In this document: one piece after another, positions 1 to 6,165 of the stretch
How the letters are laid out: every line of letters starts with the position of its first letter
How positions within the stretch are numbered: position 1 is the stretch's first letter
Source of the DNA: Treponema sp.
GTDB lineage: Bacteria > Spirochaetota > Spirochaetia > Treponematales > Breznakiellaceae
NCBI GenBank assembly: GCA_031288005.1
Contig: JAITSE010000095.1
Coordinates: 1-14,811, forward strand
DNA length: 14,811 bases
Direction of reading: 5' to 3'
The notes under the pieces: model-generated
The model's database searches: none
Seen by the model: the letters and a program-made list of their open reading frames with translations, nothing else
Told to the model about the DNA's origin: nothing
Made by a program: the position numbers and the translations under genes

Positions 1-125
1 GTTGTCACTAATGCCCCAAACCCAAGTAATAAACCAATAAAAATGAATGCGGCCGCAATAATTGTTAAAACTATTCCGCCAATTTTTTTCCCAAGTGAAA
101 CGAAATCCCGCCCTTTAACTGCCAT
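1..125 (-). CDS. Small membrane protein, N-terminal part (runs off window)
   Basis: The reverse strand reads ATG at 125-123 and stays open to the window edge for 41 codons. A Shine-Dalgarno-like AAGGAA sits 9 bases before the ATG, which supports this start. The peptide begins MAVKGRDFVSLGKKIGG and continues into one strongly hydrophobic segment (about residues 17-39, rich in I, L, A, F, G) that looks like a membrane helix or signal anchor with a positively charged, cytoplasmic N-terminus. The family cannot be named from 41 residues. The sequence before the start is palindromic repeat DNA, so its promoter is not obvious. Confidence 0.6.
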   Translation of the reverse strand, partial: MAVKGRDFVSLGKKIGGIVLTIIAAAFIFIGLLLGFGALVT

Positions 126-154
126 TTATTTTAATTCCTTATCAAAACTTCCCT

Positions 155-170
155 GCGGACAGTAGTCCGC
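155..170. repeat. Small GC hairpin
   Basis: GCGGAC and GTCCGC are perfect 6-bp arms around the loop AGTA. The flanks are also roughly complementary (AAAACTTCC on the left, GGAATTTT on the right), so the whole stretch 146-180 can fold. A similar arm pair, GCGGACC/GGTCCGC, recurs at 12680-12696. Confidence 0.6.
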
Positions 171-172
171 CT

Positions 173-226
173 GGAATTTTTTTAGGCCCTGGAACCCTAC
201 GGGTTCCTTAGGCCTAAAAAAACTCC
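173..226. repeat. 54-bp palindromic element (divergent member of the 55-bp family)
   Basis: The outer arms are a T7 run plus AGGCC (177-188) and GGCCT plus an A7 run (211-222). An inner pair, GGAACCC (191-197) and GGGTTCC (201-207), closes on TAC. The element starts GGA and ends ACTCC, as the 55-bp elements at 11831-13095 do, and is 54 bp long. The T run precedes the stem and the A run follows it on both strands, so it does not read as a standard terminator. Confidence 0.6.
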
Positions 227-361
227 TTAAGAAATAACCCGCGACTGTATCGGGGAGGGCGGGCCGAGCCTGCCTTTTTCGTTCTCCCATGACAGCGCGA
301 TGTAGAGGGTCTGTCCCTGCTGGGTGTCCTCGAAGCTCAGTATCTCTCGGGGGGCGTTGCG
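227..361 (-). pseudogene. 3' remnant of a broken gene (C-terminal fragment)
   Basis: On the reverse strand a reading frame ends at TAA 229-227. Its last 40 or so residues (PREILSFEDTQQG... through ALSWENEKGRLGPP to SRVIS) look like genuine protein. From memory they resemble the WENxxGxKGPW-type C-terminus of a common treponemal protein of unknown function. Upstream of about 361 the frame runs straight into hairpin repeats (363-437, 449-488) and loses any protein character. I infer that a longer gene was destroyed or replaced by palindromic DNA and only its 3' end remains. It could also be chance reading of repeat DNA. No start codon or ribosome binding site can be assigned. Confidence 0.45.
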
Positions 362-362
362 G

Positions 363-437
363 GGTAATTTGTGCAAGCTGCGCTTGCTTTGCAAATTACC
401 TCTACAGTTTTGGACTTTTAGTCCAAAACTGTAGAGG
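363..437. repeat. Two adjacent hairpins, one a perfect 18-bp palindrome
   Basis: First hairpin: GGTAATTTG (363-371) pairs with CAAATTACC (392-400), with an inner GCAAGC/GCTTGC stem. Second hairpin: an 18-bp arm at 399-416 (CCTCTACAGTTTTGGACT) pairs perfectly with 420-437 across the loop TTT. The two share CC at 399-400. Neither is followed by a clean T run, so a terminator role is not evident. Confidence 0.75.
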
Positions 438-448
438 TGGGGTGGCGT

Positions 449-530
449 GCGACCCTGCGGGTCGCTTGGCAGTTTGCAAGCAAACTGCTGGGACCGGAGA
501 CTTGCCGGGCTGTAAGCTCGAAGCAAGTCT
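449..530. repeat. Cluster of three short hairpins
   Basis: GCGACCC/GGGTCGC (449-465, loop TGC), then GCAGTTTGC/GCAAACTGC (469-488, loop AA), then AGACTTGC/GCAAGTCT (498-505 and 523-530). The second has the same design as GCAATTTGC/GCAAATTGC at 13099-13119 and the GCAAACCGG hairpins around 12010-12900, which links this cluster to the large repeat region. Confidence 0.6.
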
Positions 531-588
531 CAAGTCTGGAGCCTGGGGGTCGTACCGAAGGTCCGCGACTTCCCCCCCCTAAACCTGA

Positions 589-620
589 TAGACAAACGCG
601 GCGGGATTTAACATTATAAG
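589..620 (+). promoter_or_regulatory. Possible weak promoter for cfpA
   Basis: TAGACA (589-594) and CATTAT (612-617) are spaced 17 bp, and TATAAG overlaps at 615-620. If used, transcription would begin almost at the cfpA ATG (625), giving a nearly leaderless message. That would fit the lack of a clear Shine-Dalgarno sequence before cfpA. The match to consensus is poor. Confidence 0.2.
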
Positions 621-624
621 ATTT

Positions 625-2421
625 ATGAAAACTAATCAGAATGACGCCCCTCCCCCCGGCGCCGCAGGTCAGGACGCGCCTCTGGAGGCGGTCTTGGAAG
701 AAGAGAGCAATAAGATAGTTCAATATCTTACGGCCCCCATTATGAATTGGAACCTCAGATTTCTTGATCCCCAGGAAGCCGGGGAGATAAAAGAAAAACT
801 CGGGGCCTATCTTAAAGAGAATTACCTCGGCCTCTTAAGCCGCATCATCGCCGCCGCGGAAGACAAGATATTAAAAGAGCTTAGGGATTATACGGAGAAT
901 GAGAAGAGCGATATTCTCTCTCTCTGTAAAACGAGGGATTTTGAGGGCGTCCTTGAGCTGGCCTTAGGCTCAGGCAAGTTTAACGCCGCAGAAATTGAAA
1001 AATCCATCGACCATATCTACGGCCATGTCCAGGGCTATATACAGCGGGAACTCGTGGAACTTGAGAAAAGGACCAGCCGGATGCTGCGGCGGAAAAACGG
1101 AACGGGTCTTTTTCTCCCCGGGGAAAGGGCTTATTCATCCGTGAAGTGCGCGTTTTATGACAACCCCGCAAAGCCCGGGACCGTTGTGGACGCGAAACTT
1201 TCGGTAAACATCCCCGATTCGCAGCTCGTAAATCCTATCTTCTCCTACCACGCCGGAGCGGAATACCTGATTAAAGAAATTATCTCCCGGCGCGTAATTG
1301 AGGGCATTAACAGGGGAATCGAAGCCCTCAGGGATAAGCGCATTGACGAGGGGCTGCGGGAACTTTCGGAAAATGAGATTCTCTTTGCGAAGCTCAAAAA
1401 GGCTGAAGATTATACAGGCGGCGGAGGGGATGATCTTGAGTCCCCGGCTTATTCCCAGGCTGAAAAATCCCTGCTTGACAAGATTGCAGGCCTGGGAGCG
1501 GAGATTGATCCGGAAGATTTCGATCAACTGAGCGTTCGGGAAAATATCAGAAAGATTCTTGATATCGAAAATATCCGGGGCCGGGGTTTTAACGCTGCGG
1601 TGAACACAATTACCGCCGCTCTTGACGGCGCCGGGATCGGGTATGAGTACATCGAAAATATTAAAAACGACCGGGAGCTTTTGATCCGGGAATACGCTGA
1701 AACAGACGCCGCTTTGCTGCCGGATGAGCGTTTCAGCGTAAGAATGAGATACTTCGATACGGCCCGGCTCAAAGAGGAGCGGAAAGCCTATGACCTTGCG
1801 TTCCGGGAGTTGGAAGCAGAAACGCTGCGCCTTTGGGAAATGTCAGGCGGCGCCTGTGACGCGCTTCCGCCTTTGAAAGGGAACCCGCAGGTTCCGGTGA
1901 ACCGGACTTGCGCCTGGGAAAAAGAGCAAATCCGCCGGAAGATTGAAGTCCTAAAGAGCGGCCTTAAATCTCAAGAGACCGTGTCTCAAGAGACATTGAG
2001 AGAGGGCAATGGGCGGGCCTTGGAAGCCGCGGGTTCCTTGGAAGCCGCGGGTTCCTTGGAAGAAGGGCTGGATTTTCTTGAGAAGGAATTCGGCGCATTT
2101 GAGGCCCGCATAAATCCCTGGCAGATCGAGCCCGGCCTTGTCCTGGAACTGGACATTACTTCCATAAAGCGCAGAAAAACTACCCTGGACGCAATGGATG
2201 AGGTGATCGCCGAATTTATTCATGGAGTTTCTAAAAATTCTCATGCTCCGGCTTTCACTTTGGCGGGGAAAGGGGAGGGGGGCTTTTTTTCAGGCCCCGG
2301 GGGAGGGTCTCTGGAAGCCGCGGGTTCCTTGGAAACCGCAGGTTCCTTCTTTGCCCAGGCGTTTCCCCGGAAAGAGGATGATGAAGAAAAGGGCGGCCTG
2401 GATCCGGTAAGGGAAATTTAG
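625..2421 (+). CDS. cfpA: Cytoplasmic filament protein CfpA
   Basis: CfpA is the subunit of the cytoplasmic filaments, a ribbon under the inner membrane of treponemes that has been linked to cell division. The 598-aa product matches the family as I remember it along its length: RDYTENEKSDI near residue 90, NEILFAKLKKAEDYT near 250, SVRENIRKILDIENIRGRGFN near 310, and the C-terminal NPWQIEPGL and LDITSIKRRKTTLD block near 500-520. It is charged and helix-rich, as expected for a filament protein, with no signal peptide or membrane segment. T. pallidum CfpA is about 680 aa. The start is ATG 625 and the ribosome binding site is weak. It is the first gene of an operon with the next two. Unusual: the poorly conserved region after residue 415 carries in-frame palindromic repeats (GNPQVP, SQETV/SQETL, LEAAGS twice near 466, and LEAAGS-LETAGS near 563). 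Confidence 0.9.
   Translation: MKTNQNDAPPPGAAGQDAPLEAVLEEESNKIVQYLTAPIMNWNLRFLDPQEAGEIKEKLGAYLKENYLGLLSRIIAAAEDKILKELRDYTENEKSDILSLCKTRDFEGVLELALGSGKFNAAEIEKSIDHIYGHVQGYIQRELVELEKRTSRMLRRKNGTGLFLPGERAYSSVKCAFYDNPAKPGTVVDAKLSVNIPDSQLVNPIFSYHAGAEYLIKEIISRRVIEGINRGIEALRDKRIDEGLRELSENEILFAKLKKAEDYTGGGGDDLESPAYSQAEKSLLDKIAGLGAEIDPEDFDQLSVRENIRKILDIENIRGRGFNAAVNTITAALDGAGIGYEYIENIKNDRELLIREYAETDAALLPDERFSVRMRYFDTARLKEERKAYDLAFRELEAETLRLWEMSGGACDALPPLKGNPQVPVNRTCAWEKEQIRRKIEVLKSGLKSQETVSQETLREGNGRALEAAGSLEAAGSLEEGLDFLEKEFGAFEARINPWQIEPGLVLELDITSIKRRKTTLDAMDEVIAEFIHGVSKNSHAPAFTLAGKGEGGFFSGPGGGSLEAAGSLETAGSFFAQAFPRKEDDEEKGGLDPVREI
1880..1895. repeat. Palindrome GGAACCCGCAGGTTCC inside cfpA
   Basis: This 16-bp quasi-palindrome encodes part of GNPQVP (about residues 419-424). 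It belongs to the same GGAACC...GGTTCC class as 191-207 and 13152-13184. It lies just before the segment NRTCAWEKE, where CfpA proteins vary in length. Confidence 0.5.
1969..1994. repeat. Direct repeat TCTCAAGAGAC x2 inside cfpA
   Basis: TCTCAAGAGAC occurs at 1969-1979 and 1984-1994, a 15-bp period that encodes SQETV and SQETL. The second copy extends to the perfect 12-bp palindrome GTCTCAAGAGAC (1983-1994). Confidence 0.6.
2020..2062. repeat. 18-bp palindromic repeat x2 plus partial, in frame in cfpA
   Basis: The unit TTGGAAGCCGCGGGTTCC is repeated exactly at 2020-2037 and 2038-2055, followed by a partial TTGGAAG. Each unit is quasi-palindromic (GGAA-CCGCGG-TTCC) and encodes LEAAGS, starting at residue 466. 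The 18-bp length keeps the frame. Confidence 0.75.
2311..2346. repeat. Second 18-bp palindromic repeat pair in cfpA
   Basis: Two 18-bp units at 2311-2328 (encoding LEAAGS) and 2329-2346 (encoding LETAGS) are near-identical to those at 2020-2055. They lie in a Gly-rich tail (GKGEGGFFSGPGGG) after the conserved CfpA core, where extra residues should be tolerated. Confidence 0.75.
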
Positions 2422-2439
2422 GCGGCGAAGGCTCTAATA

Positions 2440-3339
2440 ATGGAAAAAGAGCTTAATCTGGGAATTCTTTCGACCCTGGAGGGTTTCAATTCCGCGGTGC
2501 GGTTTATAAAAAAAACAAACGCCTTCATTGACGGTCTTGAAAAAAACGCCAATCCGGGGGATCTGCTTTTTGAAATGGAAGACGGGGAACTTTTAAGGGA
2601 CGAGGCGGCTCTTTTGCTGCGCATGATTTTAATTGACAAGTTAAAGTACGCCGCCTTTTCTTTTAATCCCCCGTCCCCCGCGCCCGAGCCGGCTTCCCTG
2701 GCGGAAGAATTTAAAAAATGGAAGGCTGTCGATATGCTTGCCGCGTATCATCATCCTGTCAGAGGACTTTTAACGGCTAATCCCAAGGTTCCCGAAGAGT
2801 TGGCCGCTTTCGGCGTCCCGGGAAAGCGGGAGCTTATGACGGTTTACGCGGGGAAGAGCAGCCTGGCGAGGGGGGATGAAATCTGCATTAAAGCCGCGGA
2901 AACCGCCGCGGCCCTTTTTTCCGCCGAAAAGCCGCGGATACCGCAGGAATTGTATGCCGGGCCTTTTGAGCCGCGGCCATTTGGAAGGCCGCAAAAGATT
3001 GCCGGCCCGCCGAGGATGACTCCGCTGTATTCCGTGGCGGTACAAAACGAACTTTTTCATAACGGAAATGTGGAAGCCTGGAAACGGATCATCGCAAGTT
3101 ATACCGCCAAATATCCTGAATTGCGGGTGCATATTTATTATGAAGGGGAAAGGATTCTCGACATTAATTCCCTTTTCAAATGGGGCAAAGTAAAACACGG
3201 AAATTCCATACAGTTTGCGATTGCGGGCAGGGATATCCGGGACGCGGCCAAATTACGGCGTTATTTAATACAAGGCGCGGGCCGGCAGTTTGAACCTTTC
3301 CTGCATGGGCCGCCCGGCGCGGCGCTGAAACTTTTTTAA
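2440..3339 (+). CDS. Conserved treponemal protein of unknown function (between cfpA and the PPDK-like gene)
   Basis: This 299-aa protein is not a family I can name. It starts at ATG 2440, 18 bp after the cfpA stop, with GAAGG 8 bases upstream, and its stop lies 9 bp before the next start, so it is an operon member. It has no signal peptide or membrane helix and is probably cytoplasmic. The N-terminal half is acidic and helical (residues 1-75), a Pro-rich linker follows near 76-84 (PPSPAPEP), and a second Pro/Arg-rich linker lies near 165-190. The last 100 residues look like a compact alpha/beta domain (NGNVEAWKRIIASYTAKYP, then VHIYYEGERILDINSLFKWGKVKHG). The same position, between cfpA and ppdK, is held by TP0747 in T. 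pallidum as I recall, so a role linked to CfpA or to the PPDK-like protein is a fair inference from context only. Confidence 0.8.
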   Translation: MEKELNLGILSTLEGFNSAVRFIKKTNAFIDGLEKNANPGDLLFEMEDGELLRDEAALLLRMILIDKLKYAAFSFNPPSPAPEPASLAEEFKKWKAVDMLAAYHHPVRGLLTANPKVPEELAAFGVPGKRELMTVYAGKSSLARGDEICIKAAETAAALFSAEKPRIPQELYAGPFEPRPFGRPQKIAGPPRMTPLYSVAVQNELFHNGNVEAWKRIIASYTAKYPELRVHIYYEGERILDINSLFKWGKVKHGNSIQFAIAGRDIRDAAKLRRYLIQGAGRQFEPFLHGPPGAALKLF

Positions 3340-3348
3340 CGGTTGTAT

Positions 3349-5976
3349 ATGACGGCTATGGACAACAGAATTCATTTTTTTAGCCCGAATGCGCTAATGG
3401 CAAATGAGATCGGTCCCGCGGCGGCGGGATCCCGGGGAAGACAGATCATGGAATTCGCCTGCCTCGGCCTTCCGGTCCCGCCGGGGATCATTCTGGAGAC
3501 CTCTCTTGCATCTTCGCTGAGCCGGGCCGCCGTGGAAAAGGATATCTCCGCCCTCCTTCACGGCTGCGCCGGCATCATGGAAAAAAAACTCTGGGACTCA
3601 GAGGATCCCCTGCTTTTCAAAATAACGGTTTCTCCAAATCTCGCGGTTTCAGGCTATCCGCGGCTTCATAACTTAGGCCTTGTGAGGTCTTCCACCCGCG
3701 CCTTTGCGGCCCGGACAGGCGGTCTCTTTACCACCCGGCTGGTCTTGGCCAACATCCGGGGTATGCTTGCCCTCCGGGAGCGGATTTTTGGAATTGAGGG
3801 AAAGGAGCCGGAAAGAAAAAAAACCGCCCTGCTCATGGAAGCTCTGCCGCCTGTAGACCCCGGGGATCGCGCTTTTTCCCCGGATAAAAACGCCTTTGAA
3901 TATATGGATATGTTCGCCGGATATTTTCCCGCCGCTTATTTTGAGGACCCGGAAAGCCAAATTTTTTACGCCCTGGAAGAAGCCTCCCGCCTCATCGCGC
4001 TGGAAGATAAGGACGGCGGCGCGGCTTTGATCCTTCAGGCTATGATATACGCATTAAATCAAGACGCCTCCTCGGGCGAGTATTACAGCCGGAATATACT
4101 CACCGGGGAAAAAAAACTCCACGGTGAATTCCGTCTGAGAGACGGCGCGGGCCAAAGCATAGAGGACCTTGCTCCCGAAGACTTTGCCGCGCTTGAGAAG
4201 ATTGCCCGGACTCTGGAAGACAGATTCAAGGAAATCCGGCGCGTCAGTTTTGTGTTTGACTCAGGCCGCCTCTGGCTTACCGGGCAGGAAACCGCGGGGG
4301 CTTCTGTTCAGGCGGAGTTCAGGCTGCTTTTGGAGCTTTTAGGGCGGAATATCGTGGACAAGGCATATATAGTAAAAGCCATCGATCCCCTAAGGCTTAA
4401 GGGCGCTCTCCATCCGTCTCTGGACCCCGCGGGGCCCCGCCTTCCGCGCTGGTCCGGCGGAATTGCCGGCGCTCCCGGAGCGGCATCGGGCAGAGCCTTT
4501 TTCAGCTCCGCCGCGCTGCTTGAAGAGCGGAAGCGGGTTGTCCTGAAAGGCGCGTCAGCGGAAGAGTCCCATTTCATTCTGGTTTTAAAATCTTCTTTTG
4601 CCGGCGATGTGAAGGCCATAGAAGCTTCTTCGGGCGTTCTCACCGCGGAAGGGGGATATTCCGCCCACGCCCTTGTCGTGGCCCGGCAGTACGGAAAAAC
4701 GGCGCTCACCGCGCCGGACCTTAAAATTATGGGAACCACGGCGGTTTTGGGCGGCCTAAACTTCTCCGAAGGGGATTACATCACCCTGGATGTCCCTGTC
4801 TGCGCTCCTCCCGGGGTCTGCCTGGGGGCGGCCCCGCTCATTGAACCTGACCCGGCGGAACCTTGGCTTCAGGACCTCATCGCCTTGGCTAAAGGTTTTA
4901 TCAGGAATTTCAGCGTCCGAGCCAACGCCGAAACCCCCCGGGATGCGGTTCTTGCCCTCTCTTTGGGCGCCGGCGGCATAGGGCTCTGCCGGACGGAGCA
5001 TATGTTTTTTGAGGCCGGGCGGATCGATCTGTTCCGGGAACTGCTTATTTCCATTTCACCGGAAGAAAGGTTCAGGTCTCTGGAGCCGCTTCTGACTATG
5101 CAGACGGAAGATTTTTACGAGCTTTTCAAAGTTATGTCAGGCAGGAAGGTAAGCATAAGGCTTCTGGACGCTCCGCTTCATGAATTTCTTCCCCGGACCG
5201 GTGAAGAAAGAGCGGCTTTTATGCGGCGCATGGAGCGGTCCCGGGGCGGGGACTTTTCTCAAGCCGAAATAGCGGCGCGCCTTGAAGCTCTTGAGGAATT
5301 CAATCCCATGCTGGGCCGCCGGGGCTGCCGTATTGCCGTCGCTTTTCCGGAGATCTACGCCATGCAGGTCCGGGCCGTCTTCGATGCTGTCTATAGGTTG
5401 AGGGGCGAAAATATCGAGGTTTACCCGGAGATCCTGATTCCCTTTGTTATGAGCGCGGAGGAGTTCAGACTCATTGCTTATGGAAAAAAAATCGAAGGGG
5501 ACCGTTATCCGGGCGTCGCGGATGTGGAAGAAAGCCTCCGGGCCGAAAAGAAGGCGCAGAGTGCGCCCTACAGCATAGGCGCCATGATAGAACTGCCCGC
5601 CGCGGCTCTTGGGGCCGGGGATATTGCCAGATACGCCGGGTTTTTCAGCTTTGGGGCCAATGATTTGACGCAGACCGCATTGGGGATATCCAGGGATGAT
5701 TTTGCCGCCTTCATGCCCGATTATTCCCGCTTCGGCCTTATCCAAGACAGCCCTTTTAGAATTCTGGATAAGCGGGTAAAAGAGTTAATCCTCCTGGCCG
5801 TGGAGCGGGGAAAGCTTACCCGGCCCGATCTTGTCTGTGGATTCTGCGGTGAGCAGGCCGCGGATCCCGCGGTTCTGCGGTTCTGCATAAACGCGGGGAT
5901 CAACTATGTGTCCTGTTCCCCCTACTCCGTGCCTCAGGCTCTTCTTGCGGCGGCCCAGGCGGAATTGGGGTCTTAA
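3349..5976 (+). CDS. ppdK: PPDK-family protein (pyruvate, phosphate dikinase-like) with degenerate ATP-grasp domain
   Basis: Classical PPDK interconverts pyruvate, ATP and Pi with PEP, AMP and PPi. The C-terminal PEP/pyruvate barrel looks intact against C. symbiosum PPDK as I remember it: R548 in LCRTEHMFF, R604 in SIRLLDAPLHEFLP, E748, N771-D772 in FSFGANDLTQ, and the acid C833 in CGEQ. The swivelling domain keeps the phospho-acceptor H440 in GGYSAHALVVAR. The N-terminal ATP-grasp domain is different. Lys22 aligns with Arg, the MPGMMDT segment is absent, and where classical enzymes have DIEF...LQTRN this protein has RVSF...LTGQE, losing the Asp, Glu, Gln and Arg that bind ATP. So full dikinase activity is doubtful. 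Length (875 aa) is normal. TTG 3343, ATG 3349 and ATG 3358 are all possible starts and none has a clear ribosome binding site. It is the last gene of the cfpA operon. No convincing terminator is seen in 5977-6165, only a small TTTCCGCGGGAAA palindrome. Confidence 0.85.
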   Translation: MTAMDNRIHFFSPNALMANEIGPAAAGSRGRQIMEFACLGLPVPPGIILETSLASSLSRAAVEKDISALLHGCAGIMEKKLWDSEDPLLFKITVSPNLAVSGYPRLHNLGLVRSSTRAFAARTGGLFTTRLVLANIRGMLALRERIFGIEGKEPERKKTALLMEALPPVDPGDRAFSPDKNAFEYMDMFAGYFPAAYFEDPESQIFYALEEASRLIALEDKDGGAALILQAMIYALNQDASSGEYYSRNILTGEKKLHGEFRLRDGAGQSIEDLAPEDFAALEKIARTLEDRFKEIRRVSFVFDSGRLWLTGQETAGASVQAEFRLLLELLGRNIVDKAYIVKAIDPLRLKGALHPSLDPAGPRLPRWSGGIAGAPGAASGRAFFSSAALLEERKRVVLKGASAEESHFILVLKSSFAGDVKAIEASSGVLTAEGGYSAHALVVARQYGKTALTAPDLKIMGTTAVLGGLNFSEGDYITLDVPVCAPPGVCLGAAPLIEPDPAEPWLQDLIALAKGFIRNFSVRANAETPRDAVLALSLGAGGIGLCRTEHMFFEAGRIDLFRELLISISPEERFRSLEPLLTMQTEDFYELFKVMSGRKVSIRLLDAPLHEFLPRTGEERAAFMRRMERSRGGDFSQAEIAARLEALEEFNPMLGRRGCRIAVAFPEIYAMQVRAVFDAVYRLRGENIEVYPEILIPFVMSAEEFRLIAYGKKIEGDRYPGVADVEESLRAEKKAQSAPYSIGAMIELPAAALGAGDIARYAGFFSFGANDLTQTALGISRDDFAAFMPDYSRFGLIQDSPFRILDKRVKELILLAVERGKLTRPDLVCGFCGEQAADPAVLRFCINAGINYVSCSPYSVPQALLAAAQAELGS

Positions 5977-6165
5977 GAATCTTGAAATCCGGAACCCCGG
6001 CGGGTCTAAGGGATTGCGCTTTCCGCGGGAAACAGCGGCTAAGCGGGGGGCGGATGTGGGTGCTGCGGATGTAACTGGGGAACAAAAGACCGAAAGTATC
6101 TTCCTCATTTTCAGGCGGCTCCCCATCTCTAGACAGGTAAGATGAGGATCATTAAGACTTTCGCT

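Noticed and set aside
177..222. Rho-independent terminator
   Set aside because: The T run comes before the stem and the A run after it on either strand, so no U tract follows the hairpin. It fits a symmetrical palindromic element better.
5906..6145. Small forward gene after the PPDK-like gene
   Set aside because: It overlaps the end of that gene in another frame, lacks a ribosome binding site and has no recognisable protein features.
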